The position numbers were made by a program, and so were the translations under genes. The notes under the pieces were generated by a model, which made no database searches, was not told the origin of the DNA, and saw only the letters and a list, made by a program, of their open reading frames with translations. This document shows, one piece after another, positions 1-8,996 of a DNA stretch of 64,000 nt (position 1 is its first letter; the number at the start of each line of letters is the position of its first letter). This DNA is from Amycolatopsis xylanica (GTDB taxonomy: Bacteria > Actinomycetota > Actinomycetes > Mycobacteriales > Pseudonocardiaceae). The stretch spans positions 1-64,000 of the forward strand of contig NZ_FNON01000014.1 in NCBI RefSeq assembly GCF_900107045.1, given 5' to 3'.

Positions 1-324
1 CGTGTCTCAGTCCCAGTGTGGCCGGTCACCCTCTCAGGCCGGCTACCCGTCGTCGCCTTGGTAGGCCATTACCCCACCAACAAGCTGATAGGCCGCGGGC
101 TCATCCTGTACCGCCGGAGCTTTCCACCACACACCATGCGATGCGCAGTCATATCCGGTATTAGACCTCGTTTCCAAGGCTTATCCCAAAGTACAGGGCA
201 GATTGCCCACGTGTTACTCACCCGTTCGCCACTAATCCACCCGAAGGCTTCATCGTTCGACTTGCATGTGTTAAGCACGCCGCCAGCGTTCGTCCTGAGC
301 CAGGATCAAACTCTCCAACAATGT
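1..324 (-). rRNA. 16S ribosomal RNA, 5' portion (runs off the window)
   Basis: Read on the minus strand this is the 5' third of a bacterial 16S rRNA. The universal start region around GAGTTTGATCCTGGCTCAG lies at about 296-315, followed by the GACGAACGCTGGCGG helix, the actinobacterial V1/V2 region and the conserved ACTGAGACACG block at the window edge. The mature 5' end is placed near 324 by comparison with other actinobacterial 16S genes; the processing site itself cannot be seen. The rest of the rrn operon lies left of the window. Protein-like ORFs here are spurious. Confidence 0.97.
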
Positions 325-410
325 CTTCGAATTCAATCGAGGCAATTTACTGCTCTCAAAGGAACCTCAATACGAGGTTCTATATAAGCTCTACTGGCTT
401 AGTTCACTAG

Positions 411-436
411 CACACTGTTGAGTTCTCAAGCAACAC
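411..436 (-). promoter_or_regulatory. rrn leader boxA-type antitermination element
   Basis: The minus strand reads GTGTTGCTTGAGAACTCAAC followed by AGTGTG. This is close to the conserved actinobacterial rRNA leader element (TGTTTGAGAACTC) that recruits Nus factors and takes part in precursor processing. It lies about 90 nt upstream of the mature 16S 5' end and about 100 nt downstream of the predicted promoter, the usual position. The whole stretch 325-725 contains leader and promoter only; I see no protein gene in it. Confidence 0.8.
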
Positions 437-537
437 ACTGAATTGCTTCAAGCGATATTCATCTAAACTTTGGTCGAGCCATGCCCGTACCTACTATGTT
501 AGTAGGGAGTGGGCGGCCGCTCGTGGGCCGACGCTGA

Positions 538-566
538 ACATTACCCGGTCCGATCCGCGGTGTCAA
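538..566 (-). promoter_or_regulatory. rRNA operon promoter (-35/-10)
   Basis: On the minus strand a perfect -35 hexamer TTGACA (566-561) is separated by exactly 17 nt from a -10 hexamer TAATGT (543-538). This is a strong housekeeping sigma (HrdB/SigA-type) promoter about 215 nt upstream of the 16S 5' end. Further upstream (about 640-665) there is another possible -10 (TAAAGT) without a convincing -35, so a second, weaker promoter is possible but unsupported. Confidence 0.8.
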
Positions 567-725
567 ACTCCCGCTCGGCCCTGGCGCCTCCGGTCCTGCT
601 CGGGGCTTGCGGCCCCGCCGGCCCGGTGTTCCTGGCGACTTGGAGAACTTTACATCCCTGGAGAACCCCCGAAAACAGGGGGGTCACTTAACGCCATCGC
701 CGCAGGTCAGACCGTAGGCGTCAAG

Positions 726-2267
726 TCATCCGATGGTGGGAAGGTAGCTCGGGGCCCGCCGGGCGTTCGCCGCGCGTTCATAAGCGGCGCCCAGCGAGAG
801 CACTCGAGCATCCGCCCACTGCCCGGCCATGAACGAGATCCCCACCGGGAGCTCGCCGACGAATCCGGACGGCACCGTCACCGCCGGGTAGCCGGCGACC
901 GCCGCGGGAGTGGACGACGGGATCACGTCGTTGTCGCCCGTGGCGCAATCGGTCTTCCACGCGGGCGGATTGGTCGGGGCGGCGATGGCGTCGAGCCGGT
1001 ACTGGGCGACGACCTCGTCGATCGAGCGTTTCGCCAGGTCGGTGAGCTCGGCACGCTGCGCGAGGTAGCCGGGGTCCGTGGGACCGGGTGCGACCAGCGC
1101 CTGCTCGAACAGCTCCTGCCCGGCGAAACAGGTCTGTTCCAGCGGGTCGGACCGGTTGTAGGCAATCAGCGCGGCGAGGTCGCGCGGGACACCGGGACGC
1201 CCGGCGAGGTACTTGTCGATGTCCCGGTGGAACTCCGTGAGCAACGCCGGAAACTCCAGCTCGGCGAGCCGTGCCTGGTAGGGCAGGTCGACCTCGACGA
1301 CCGTCGCTCCCCTGCGCTTGAGCACCTCGGCCGCGCGGGACATGACCGCGTCGACATCCGGGCCCAGCACCGGCAACCGCCACAGGCCGATGCGTGCTCC
1401 GCGTAACGCGTCCGGTCTCAGAAGTGCGGCGTAATCACGCGGTTGGGTGACCGGGTACCGCCAGGTCGCGGGGTCGGCGTGATCCCGGCCTTGCAGTGCC
1501 GAAAGGGTGATCGCGACGTCCACGACCGACCTCGCCATCGGGCCCGCGGTGTCCTGTTCCGCGGAGATGGGCACCACGCCCGTGCGGCTGACCAGGCCCA
1601 GGCTCGGCTTGTGGCCGACCGTCCCGGTCATGCCCGCGGGGCAGACGACCGAGCCGTCGGTCTCACTGCCGATCGCGACCTGGGAAAGCGACGCGGCGAC
1701 GGCCGCGGCGGAACCGGCCGACGAACCGCACGGGTTCCGGTCCAGCACATACGGGTTGTGCGTCTGCCCGCCGACGCCTGACCAGCCCGAAGTCGGCTTC
1801 GCGGCGCGGAAGTTGGCCCATTCGGACAGGTTGGCCTTGCCGAGGACGACCGCGCCCGCCGCACGCAGGCGCTTGACCAGCTCCGCGTCGGCCGGTGGCT
1901 TGGTCCGCAGCGCGCGGGAGCCTGCGGTCGTGTCCATCGATCGGGTGTTGATGTTGTCCTTGAGCAGGACCGGGATGCCGTCGAGCGGACCGCGCAGCCG
2001 TCCGGCGCGGCGCCTCGCGTCGCTCTCGGCCGCCTCCGCGCGCACGGCCGGGTTCACCACGAGGACCGCGCGGACTTTCGGGTCGATCGATCGGATGCGA
2101 TCGACATAAGCCGAGGTCAAGCGAACTGAGTCGAGCTTGCCGCGGGCCATTCGGGCCTGGAGGTCCGGGATGGTCGCCGCATCGAGGTCGAAGCCGAGGC
2201 CACTCGCGGAAGCGGGTGCCATGCTCACGAACGAAAGAAGGGCGACGAGCAGTGCGACCTTTCGCAA
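726..2267 (-). CDS. Secreted amidase (amidase signature family)
   Basis: 513-residue amidase-signature hydrolase with an N-terminal signal peptide (residues 1-22, ending ASASG), so probably exported. The Ser-cisSer-Lys triad is visible: Lys103 in LLKDNINT, Ser182 in CGSSAGSAAA, and nucleophile Ser206 in ETDGSV. The 79- and 24-residue spacings match characterised members of the family. It hydrolyses an amide bond in an unknown substrate; specificity cannot be read. The start is TTG, supported by a GGAGGG ribosome site 9 nt upstream. It lies 18 nt downstream of glnA2 on the same strand and may be co-transcribed. It lacks GatB/GatC partners and has a signal peptide, so it is not GatA. Confidence 0.88.
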   Translation of the reverse strand: MRKVALLVALLSFVSMAPASASGLGFDLDAATIPDLQARMARGKLDSVRLTSAYVDRIRSIDPKVRAVLVVNPAVRAEAAESDARRRAGRLRGPLDGIPVLLKDNINTRSMDTTAGSRALRTKPPADAELVKRLRAAGAVVLGKANLSEWANFRAAKPTSGWSGVGGQTHNPYVLDRNPCGSSAGSAAAVAASLSQVAIGSETDGSVVCPAGMTGTVGHKPSLGLVSRTGVVPISAEQDTAGPMARSVVDVAITLSALQGRDHADPATWRYPVTQPRDYAALLRPDALRGARIGLWRLPVLGPDVDAVMSRAAEVLKRRGATVVEVDLPYQARLAELEFPALLTEFHRDIDKYLAGRPGVPRDLAALIAYNRSDPLEQTCFAGQELFEQALVAPGPTDPGYLAQRAELTDLAKRSIDEVVAQYRLDAIAAPTNPPAWKTDCATGDNDVIPSSTPAAVAGYPAVTVPSGFVGELPVGISFMAGQWADARVLSLGAAYERAANARRAPSYLPTIG

Positions 2268-2285
2268 TTCCCGTCGCCCTCCTTG

Positions 2286-3629
2286 TCAGAGAACCGGTAG
2301 CAGTGTGCGCAACTCGTAGGGAGTCACGGCGCTGCGATAGTTGTCCCACTCAACCCGCTTGTTGCGCAAGAAGAAGTCGTAAACATGCTCGCCGAGCGCC
2401 TCGGGCAGCAGCTCCGACTTCTCCATCTCCGACAGCGCCTCGCCCAGGTTCTGCGGTAGCTGGGAGTAACCGGCGGCGCGGCGCTCGGCGTCCGAGAGCT
2501 GCCAGATGTTGTCCTCGGCGGGCGGCGGGAGCTCGTAGCCCTTCTCGATCCCCTTGAGCCCGGCGGCGAGGATCACCGAGTACGCGAGGTACGGGTTGCA
2601 CGCCGAATCCAGCGTGCGGATCTCCACTCGGCGCGAGGACGCCTTGCCGGGCGAGTACATCGGCACCCGGACGAGCGCGGAGCGGTTCGCCCGGCCCCAC
2701 GACACGGTCGTCGGCGCTTCACCGCCGCTGATCAGGCGTTTGTACGAGTTCACCCACTGATTGGTGACCGCGGATATCTCTTTGGCGTGGGTCAGCAGGC
2801 CAGCGACGAACGCCTTACCTGTTTCGGAAAGCTCGTAGGGATCCTCGGCGTCGTAGAACGCGTTGCGGTCGCCCTCGAACAGGCTGACGTGGGTGTGCAT
2901 CCCCGAGCCAGGCTGATCGGTGAACGGCTTGGGCATGAACGTCGCGCGCACGCCTTGGGTGAGCGCGACCTCCTTGACGACGTAACGGAACGTCATCACG
3001 TTGTCGGCCATGGTCAGCGCGTCGGCGTACCGGAGGTCGATCTCCTGCTGCCCCGGCGCGCCCTCGTGGTGGCTGAACTCCACCGAGATGCCCATCGCTT
3101 CGAGCGTCTCGATCGCGTGGCGCCGGAAGTGCGTCGCGGTGGCGTGGCTGGCCTGGTCGAAGTAACCACCGTTGTCGGCAGGCTCGGGCTCGGAGCCGTC
3201 GTCGGGCAGGTTCGAGAGCAGGAAGAACTCGATCTCGGGGTGGACGTAGCAGGTGAAACCGGCCTCGGCGGCCTTCGAGAGCTGGCGGCGGAGCACGTGC
3301 CGCGGGTCGGCCCAGGACGGCGAGCCGTCCGGCATCGTGATGTCACAGAACATGCGCGCCGAATAGGGGCCGCCTTCGGGGGTCTCCCAAGGCAGCACCT
3401 GGAAGGTCGCCGGGTCCGGCTTGGCGACCATGTCCGATTCGTAGACCCGTGCGAAGCCTTCGATGGCGGAGCCGTCGAAGCCGATCCCCTCGGTGAAGGC
3501 GCCCTCGAGTTCAGCGGGTGCGACCGCCACTGACTTGAGGAAACCGAGCACGTCGGTGAACCAAAGACGGACAAATCGGATGTCGCGCTCTTCCAAAGTG
3601 CGCAGCACGAACTCCTGCTGGCGATCCAT
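2286..3629 (-). CDS. glnA2: Type I glutamine synthetase family protein GlnA2
   Basis: 447 residues, very close in length and sequence to mycobacterial GlnA2 (for example MDRQQEFVLRTLEERDIRF at the N-terminus and GFDGSAIEGFARV). The beta-Grasp N-terminal domain (about 1-100) and catalytic domain (about 105-447) are complete; metal and glutamate-binding segments HPEIEFFLL and HTHVSLFEGD are seen. The site that carries the adenylylated tyrosine in GlnA1 (NLYDLP) reads NIWQLS here, so GlnE-type adenylylation at that position is unlikely. Some actinobacterial GlnA paralogues use polyamines rather than ammonia, so glutamine synthesis is probable but not certain. It lies between an MFS gene and the amidase on the same strand, and next to TAP-like peptidases as in M. 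tuberculosis. Confidence 0.92.
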   Translation of the reverse strand: MDRQQEFVLRTLEERDIRFVRLWFTDVLGFLKSVAVAPAELEGAFTEGIGFDGSAIEGFARVYESDMVAKPDPATFQVLPWETPEGGPYSARMFCDITMPDGSPSWADPRHVLRRQLSKAAEAGFTCYVHPEIEFFLLSNLPDDGSEPEPADNGGYFDQASHATATHFRRHAIETLEAMGISVEFSHHEGAPGQQEIDLRYADALTMADNVMTFRYVVKEVALTQGVRATFMPKPFTDQPGSGMHTHVSLFEGDRNAFYDAEDPYELSETGKAFVAGLLTHAKEISAVTNQWVNSYKRLISGGEAPTTVSWGRANRSALVRVPMYSPGKASSRRVEIRTLDSACNPYLAYSVILAAGLKGIEKGYELPPPAEDNIWQLSDAERRAAGYSQLPQNLGEALSEMEKSELLPEALGEHVYDFFLRNKRVEWDNYRSAVTPYELRTLLPVL

Positions 3630-3665
3630 GGCCGCACCCTAGAGGGCACTTGTTAACGGCATGTT

Positions 3666-4937
3666 TCACGACACTCCGACGGCCACTGACGTGTTCGGTT
3701 TCCTAATCGAAATGGAGGCCGCCGAGCCGAGAATCGCCAGGCCGGCGGCGATGTACCAGGCAACGGCGTAGTCACCGAAATGATCGCGGATGACACCGGC
3801 GCCGAACGCCGCGATCGCCGCGCCGAGCTGATGCGACGCGAAGACCCAGCCGAACACGATGGGTCCCGCCTCCCCGAATTGGCGGACGCAGAGCGCCACC
3901 GTCGGCGGCACGGTCGCCACCCAGTCGAGACCGTAGAAGACGATGAACGCCCAGGTGCTCATCTCGACGGAGTCGCTGAGCAGCTGCGGCAGCAGCGCGA
4001 GCGAAATGCCGCGAAGCGCGTAATAAACGCCGAGAAGGATGCGCGGGTCGACGCGGTCGGTCAGCCAGCCGGACGCGATGGTGCCGACCACGTCGAAGAT
4101 CCCGACCAGCGCGAGCAGGCCTGCCGCGGTCGTCTGCGGCATGCCGTGGTCGTGCGCCGCGGGCACGAAGTGCGTGCTGACCAGGCCGTTGGTGGTCGCG
4201 CCGCAGATCGCGAAGCCGATGGCGAGCAGCCAGAACGTCCTGGTGCGCGCGGCCGAGACCAGCACGGTCAGCGCGCGTTTGGCCGTTCCGGTGCGCCGCT
4301 CGGGCGCTTCGGCGGGTTCGTCCACACCGTAGGGGCCGATGCCGAGCTCGGAGGGGTGATCGCGGATCGCGAGCAGCACCACCGGGACCACGGCCAGCGC
4401 GGCGATCGCGATGACGAGCGACGCCGTGCGCCAGCCTTCGCTGATCGCGAGCTTCGCGACGATCGGCAGGAAGATCAGCTGCCCGGTGGCGCCCGCGGCG
4501 GTCAGGATGCCGGTGACGGTGCCCCGGCTGCGCACGAACCAGCGTGCGGCGACGGTCGCCGCGAAGCTCATCGCCATCGAGCCAGTGCCGACGCCGACCA
4601 GCACGCCCCAGCAGAGGATCAGCTGCCAGCTGGCGGTCATGAACACGGTGCCGCCCGCTCCGATCGCGACGACGAACAACGCGGTCGCGGCGACTCGGCG
4701 CATGCCGAACCGCTCCATGAGCGCGGCGGCGAACGGTGAGAACAGGCCGTAGAGCACGAGGTTGACCGAGACGGCGGACGCGATCGTCGCGCGTGACCAG
4801 CCGAATTCCTCGTGGAGCGGATCGATGAGTACACCGGGCGCGGCGCGGAAGCCCGCGGCGGCGAGCAGGGCGAAGAAGGCGGCGCCCGCGATGATCCACG
4901 CTCGGTGGACCTTGGGGCGCGAAGTGGTCAGCTGCAC
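3666..4937 (-). CDS. MFS transporter
   Basis: 423-residue polytopic membrane protein with about 12 hydrophobic segments and a hydrophilic central loop (about 205-225). The first half has the GWSRATIASAVSVNL segment and the RFGMRR loop-2/3 motif of the oxalate/formate and monocarboxylate-type MFS families. It should be a secondary transporter of a small organic anion; the substrate cannot be inferred. GTG start at 4937. It is divergent from the lipoprotein gene at 5029 and about 36 nt upstream of glnA2, in the same direction. An alternative is a multidrug exporter, but the topology and loop motif fit OFA-like carriers better. Confidence 0.82.
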   Translation of the reverse strand: MQLTTSRPKVHRAWIIAGAAFFALLAAAGFRAAPGVLIDPLHEEFGWSRATIASAVSVNLVLYGLFSPFAAALMERFGMRRVAATALFVVAIGAGGTVFMTASWQLILCWGVLVGVGTGSMAMSFAATVAARWFVRSRGTVTGILTAAGATGQLIFLPIVAKLAISEGWRTASLVIAIAALAVVPVVLLAIRDHPSELGIGPYGVDEPAEAPERRTGTAKRALTVLVSAARTRTFWLLAIGFAICGATTNGLVSTHFVPAAHDHGMPQTTAAGLLALVGIFDVVGTIASGWLTDRVDPRILLGVYYALRGISLALLPQLLSDSVEMSTWAFIVFYGLDWVATVPPTVALCVRQFGEAGPIVFGWVFASHQLGAAIAAFGAGVIRDHFGDYAVAWYIAAGLAILGSAASISIRKPNTSVAVGVS

Positions 4938-5028
4938 GGCACAAAGTCTCGTTCGGCGCGAAACCCGGCGAAAGTGGCCGGAGGGCCACTATGCGCAAGG
5001 ATCCGGCCACAAGTCTAGGCTCGTGGCC

Positions 5029-5670
5029 ATGTTGCGCCGCACTTTTGGGCCGGTATTCCTGCTGGTCGCCTGCTTCTTAAGCGGTTGCTCCGCGACCTTC
5101 GATACCAGTGGCCCGCTGCCCGACGGAACTCAGCTGGTGAGGGAGTCGGCCGCGGCGTTGAAGGGGCAGCGTGCCGTCCGGTTCGTGCTCGGCGTCAGCG
5201 GCGAGATCCCCGGGTTCGGCGTGCGGAAGATCGACGGCGAGGTCGCGGCGGACGGTTCCGCGCGCGGGCACGCCGACCTGCAGGTGTCCGATCAGCGGCA
5301 GCAGCTCGACTACGTGCTTTCCGCCGATGGGCTGAAGGTGACCGATCGAGCCGGTGTCCAGACCGAGAAGCCCGCCGTGTACCGGCCGGACGCGGTCGTC
5401 GGGCGCCTGCGCGCGTTGCTCACGAGCGCGACGGACCTGCGGACGGAAGGCCGGGAGAGCCCGGGCGGGGCGCTCTCGTACCGGATCGGCGGGAAGGTCC
5501 CGCGCGCGGCGATCTCGGCGCTGATCCCCGGTATCCAGGCCGACGTGACCGCGAAGATCTGGGTCGCGGACACGCCGTCACACGATCTCACCCGGATGTG
5601 GATCCAGGTGCCCGAGGTCGCGGCGCACGAGGGCCCCGTGATGCTCGAACTCGGGCTGACCTGGCGTTAG
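5029..5670 (+). CDS. LppX/LprG-family lipoprotein
   Basis: 213-residue predicted lipoprotein. A signal peptide (residues 1-19) ends in a lipobox LSGC, so the mature protein should be lipid-anchored outside the membrane. The rest has the pattern of the LppX/LprAFG family (half-barrel lipid carriers): LVRESAAALKGQRAVRF, a stretch of alternating strands, and a C-terminal WIQVPE strand. The family carries lipids or lipoglycans to the cell surface. In mycobacteria LprG pairs with the MFS transporter P55; here an MFS gene lies divergently but is of another subfamily, so functional pairing is speculative. ATG at 5029; an in-frame GTG at 5023 is an alternative. Its stop overlaps the convergent peptidase gene. 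Confidence 0.75.
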   Translation: MLRRTFGPVFLLVACFLSGCSATFDTSGPLPDGTQLVRESAAALKGQRAVRFVLGVSGEIPGFGVRKIDGEVAADGSARGHADLQVSDQRQQLDYVLSADGLKVTDRAGVQTEKPAVYRPDAVVGRLRALLTSATDLRTEGRESPGGALSYRIGGKVPRAAISALIPGIQADVTAKIWVADTPSHDLTRMWIQVPEVAAHEGPVMLELGLTWR

Positions 5671-7250
5671 CAGCGAATGCCGTCGGCTGGCAGCGTCCGG
5701 TCGATCAGGTAAGCCGACGCCGCTTTGTCCACGCACGGGTTGCCCTGCAGGTAGACCGTGTGCTGGGCGCCTTCGAACGTGAGCAGGCGGCCGCCCAGCG
5801 CCTTCGCGAGGTTCACGCCGGCCTGGTACGGCGTCGCCGGGTCGTTGGTCGTGGAGATGACGAGCGTCGGGGCGAGGCCCTCGGGCTTGGGTGTGTGCGG
5901 CTGCGAGGTCGCGGGCACCGGCCAGGCCGCGCAGATGTCGAGTTCGGTCATGTCCGGAGTGCCGCCGTCGAGGATCGGCGCGCCCTGGAGCATGCGCTGG
6001 TGCGCGGAATCGATTTTCGCGCGATCGGTGACGCGGGGGCTGTCGACGCAGCGCACGGCGTAGTAGACGTCGATGATCCCGGCGTAGGTGCCGTCCTGGC
6101 CGCGGTCGTAGTACGAATCGGCGAGCTGCATCAGGTTCTGGCCGTTGTTGCGGGTCAGGTTGGCGAGGCCTTCGTTGAGGAAGCCCCACGCGGCCTGGCT
6201 GTAGAGCGCCGCGAGGGTGCCGGTGATGGCGTCCTCGAACGAGAGCTTGCGGGCGCCGACCTGGACCGGCTTCGTGATCAGCGGTTTGACCAGGTCCTGG
6301 AACGCCTTCGTCGCGCCTGCCGCGTCCTTGCCGAGCGCGCAGTCCGGCCGGGTCACGCAGGTCTTGGCGAACTCGTTGAAGGTGTTCTGGAAGCCGGCCA
6401 TCTGCAATACGAGTGATTCGGCGGTGTCCTGGGCCGGGTCGACGGCGCCGTCGAGCACCATCGCGCGCACCTTGGCCGGGTAGGCCTCGGCGTAGGCGGA
6501 ACCGATCTGCGTTCCGTACGAGTAGCCCAGGTAGGTGAGCTTCTCGTCGCCGAGCGCGGCGCGCAGGATGTCGAGATCGCGCACGACGTCGCGGGTGCCG
6601 ACGTTGGCGAGCATGTCCTTGCCGTGTTCGGTCCGCTCGGCGCACTTGTCCGCGTACGCCTTCGCGTCGGCGAGCTGTTTGGCCTGGCCCGCGGGCGAAT
6701 TGTCACTTTCGGAGTCCTCGGCGCGGTCGGCGTCGCGCTCCGCGTCGGTCAGGCATTTGACGCGGGGCTCGCTCGCGCCGACGCCGCGCGGGTCGAAGCC
6801 GACCAGGTCGAAGCGCTGGACGATGTCCGACTCGGGCGCGCGCTGGACGTGCCCGGCGGCCGAGCGCACGCCGGACGCGCCGGGGCCGCCGGGGTCGGTG
6901 ACGAGCGAGCCGATCCGCTGGTCCGGTTTGGTGGCCTGGTGCCGGAGCACGGCGATCTTGATGACGTCGCCGTCCGGTTTCGCGTAGTCGAGCGGCACGC
7001 TCAGGTGCGCGCATTCGAACTTCTTGTCCTTGAGCACCTTCTCCGCGGACGCGTCGCCGCCCGCGAACGCCGCGCATTCGCCCCACGCGAGCTTCTGCGT
7101 CGTGAACTTCTCGAGCGCCTTGGCGTCCGGCGCGGGCGTGGGGGCGCCCGGCGCCTGCTGCGCGTTCGGCGTGCCCACCTGCGCACTCGTGCAGGCCGTC
7201 AGCAGCAGGCAGACGACGGCGGACGCGAGGACAAGACGAGGAGTGATCAC
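5667..7250 (-). CDS. TAP-like alpha/beta-hydrolase lipoprotein (peptidase), copy 1
   Basis: 527-residue exported peptidase of the tripeptidyl aminopeptidase-like alpha/beta-hydrolase family. A signal peptide ends in the lipobox LLTAC with lipidated Cys20. The fold signature DPGGPGASG (oxyanion region) lies at about 119-127, nucleophile Ser244 in GYSYG, and the C-terminal TAP-like domain carries STTNDPATP (Asp) and GAQHTVY (His). It resembles M. tuberculosis Rv2223c/Rv2224c, which occupy the equivalent place beside glnA2. The start is GTG at 7250; a longer open frame upstream lies inside the 3' end of the paralogue and is not credible. It sits 35 nt downstream of that paralogue, so probably one transcript. 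Confidence 0.88.
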   Translation of the reverse strand: MITPRLVLASAVVCLLLTACTSAQVGTPNAQQAPGAPTPAPDAKALEKFTTQKLAWGECAAFAGGDASAEKVLKDKKFECAHLSVPLDYAKPDGDVIKIAVLRHQATKPDQRIGSLVTDPGGPGASGVRSAAGHVQRAPESDIVQRFDLVGFDPRGVGASEPRVKCLTDAERDADRAEDSESDNSPAGQAKQLADAKAYADKCAERTEHGKDMLANVGTRDVVRDLDILRAALGDEKLTYLGYSYGTQIGSAYAEAYPAKVRAMVLDGAVDPAQDTAESLVLQMAGFQNTFNEFAKTCVTRPDCALGKDAAGATKAFQDLVKPLITKPVQVGARKLSFEDAITGTLAALYSQAAWGFLNEGLANLTRNNGQNLMQLADSYYDRGQDGTYAGIIDVYYAVRCVDSPRVTDRAKIDSAHQRMLQGAPILDGGTPDMTELDICAAWPVPATSQPHTPKPEGLAPTLVISTTNDPATPYQAGVNLAKALGGRLLTFEGAQHTVYLQGNPCVDKAASAYLIDRTLPADGIRC

Positions 7251-7285
7251 GCGCAGATCATCCCAGCCGATCCGTGCGATCCGGG

Positions 7286-8893
7286 CTAATTCCCCGAACA
7301 GCGCGTGCCCTCCGGCGGCAGGGTGCCGTTGACCAGGTAGTCCGTCCCGGCCTTGTCTACGCACGACACACCCTGCAGGAAGACCGTGTGCTGGGTGCCC
7401 TCGAAGGTCAGCAGGCCGCCCTTGAGGCCCTTGGCCAGGTTGACCCCGGCGGCGTACGGCGTCGCCGGGTCGTTCGTGGTCGAGATGACCAGCGTCGGGG
7501 CGAGCCCGTCGACCTTCGGCTGGTGCGGCTGCATGGTGTTCGGCACCGGCCAGAACGCGCACGCGTCGCGCGCGGCCGACTCAGGGCGGCCGTCGTCGAG
7601 GAACGGCGCGACCTTCACGTACTCGCGCTGTGCCTTGAGGATGGTCTCCGGATCGGTGACGCGCGGGTCGTCGACGCAGCGCACGGCCGTGAAGACGTCC
7701 TGGGTCGCCTGGTATTTGCCCTGGTCGTCGCGTTCGTTGTACATGTCGGCGAGCTTCATGAGCGTCTCGCCGCGCTGGAGCTTGAGTTCGTTGAGCGCCG
7801 AGTTGAGCGGTTCCCAGTAGTCCTTCCCGTAGAGCGCCTGGATCGTGCCGATCGTCGCATCCTCGTACGACAGTTTCCGGCCGTCGGCGACGGGCACGTG
7901 GAAATCGATCAGCGGGCGGGTGAGGTCCTGGTAGGCCTTCGTCGCGTTCGCGGGGTCCTTCCCGAGCGCGCAGTCCTGGCGCGCGGCGCACCACTTCGCG
8001 AACTCGTCGAACGCCTTGCCGAAGCCGCGACCCTGGCTGACGAGCGATTCGACGGCGTCCTGCTCGGGGTCGACGGCACCGTCCAGCACCAGCGCTCGGA
8101 CGTTGGCCGGGAACGTCTCGGCGTACGTGGAACCGATCCGCGTGCCGTACGAGTAGCCCAGATAGGTGAGTTTCTGGTCGCCGAGCACCGACCGGAGGAT
8201 GTCCATGTCCTTCGCGACGTCGCGGGTGCCGACGTTGGCGAGCATGGCGGTGCCCTTGTCGGTGCGCTGGGCGCACTTCGCGGCGAAGTCCTTCTCCTCG
8301 GCTTCCTGCTTGGCCACACCTTCGGGTGAACCGTCAGCCTCGAGGTCGTCGGCGCGCTCCGCGTCGCGTTCGGTGTCGGTCAGGCATTTGACCTGCGGTT
8401 CGCTGGCGCCGACGCCGCGCGGGTCGAACCCGACGAAGTCGAAGCGCTCGGCGAGCTCGCCCTTGGTCCTGCTCGCCAGGCCGGCCGCGGCCGTCATGCC
8501 GGACGCGCCGGGCCCGCCGGGGTTGATGACCAAGGAACCGAGGCGATTGTCCGTTTTAGTGGCTTTGCGGCGCAGGAGGCCGAGCCGGATCTTGTCGCCA
8601 TCGGGTTTGGCGTAGTCAAGTGGCACCGAAAGGTGGGCGCACTGGGCGCCCTTCACCCGGAATGCGGCCTTCGCTTCACTCGAAGTCGCGTAAGGTGCGC
8701 AGTCGCCCCAGGTCACGCTCTGCCCGTAGAAGGCGTCGAGCCCGGGCGGCACCGGCCCGACCGGGCCATGCGACTCGGTCTCCGGCGCGGGCGGTGTGGT
8801 CGGAGTGCCCGGCGAACACGCGCTGAGCGCCAGCGCGGACAGCGCGACGGCGACTCGGCGGGAACGGGACCTGGTGCGGGTGGGTATGGGCAC
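7286..8893 (-). CDS. TAP-like alpha/beta-hydrolase lipoprotein (peptidase), copy 2
   Basis: 535-residue paralogue of the preceding gene, sharing DPGGPGASG-like NPGGPGASG, GFDPRGVGASEP, the GYSYGT nucleophile elbow and the C-terminal STTNDPATP and GTQHTVF blocks. A signal peptide with lipobox LSAC predicts lipid anchoring. The start is taken as GTG 8893 because it begins directly before the basic signal peptide; the open frame extends to 9043 but that would run into the divergent secA2 start. The tandem pair recalls Rv2223c/Rv2224c of M. tuberculosis, where Rv2224c (CaeA/Hip1) is a cell-envelope protease. Substrates here are unknown. Confidence 0.87.
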   Translation of the reverse strand: MPIPTRTRSRSRRVAVALSALALSACSPGTPTTPPAPETESHGPVGPVPPGLDAFYGQSVTWGDCAPYATSSEAKAAFRVKGAQCAHLSVPLDYAKPDGDKIRLGLLRRKATKTDNRLGSLVINPGGPGASGMTAAAGLASRTKGELAERFDFVGFDPRGVGASEPQVKCLTDTERDAERADDLEADGSPEGVAKQEAEEKDFAAKCAQRTDKGTAMLANVGTRDVAKDMDILRSVLGDQKLTYLGYSYGTRIGSTYAETFPANVRALVLDGAVDPEQDAVESLVSQGRGFGKAFDEFAKWCAARQDCALGKDPANATKAYQDLTRPLIDFHVPVADGRKLSYEDATIGTIQALYGKDYWEPLNSALNELKLQRGETLMKLADMYNERDDQGKYQATQDVFTAVRCVDDPRVTDPETILKAQREYVKVAPFLDDGRPESAARDACAFWPVPNTMQPHQPKVDGLAPTLVISTTNDPATPYAAGVNLAKGLKGGLLTFEGTQHTVFLQGVSCVDKAGTDYLVNGTLPPEGTRCSGN

Positions 8894-8996
8894 GGTTTGA
8901 TCGTGCCATCCGGTCGCGGAACCAAAACGCACCACCACTGCGTTGTGGGAACGGGTCGGTCGGCCGGTGAGCGAGAGCACAGACAGGAGACCAGGG

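Noticed and set aside
16..387. 123-codon plus-strand ORF at the left edge
   Set aside because: It lies on the complement of 16S rRNA and its leader; no ribosome site, and the rRNA identity is unambiguous.
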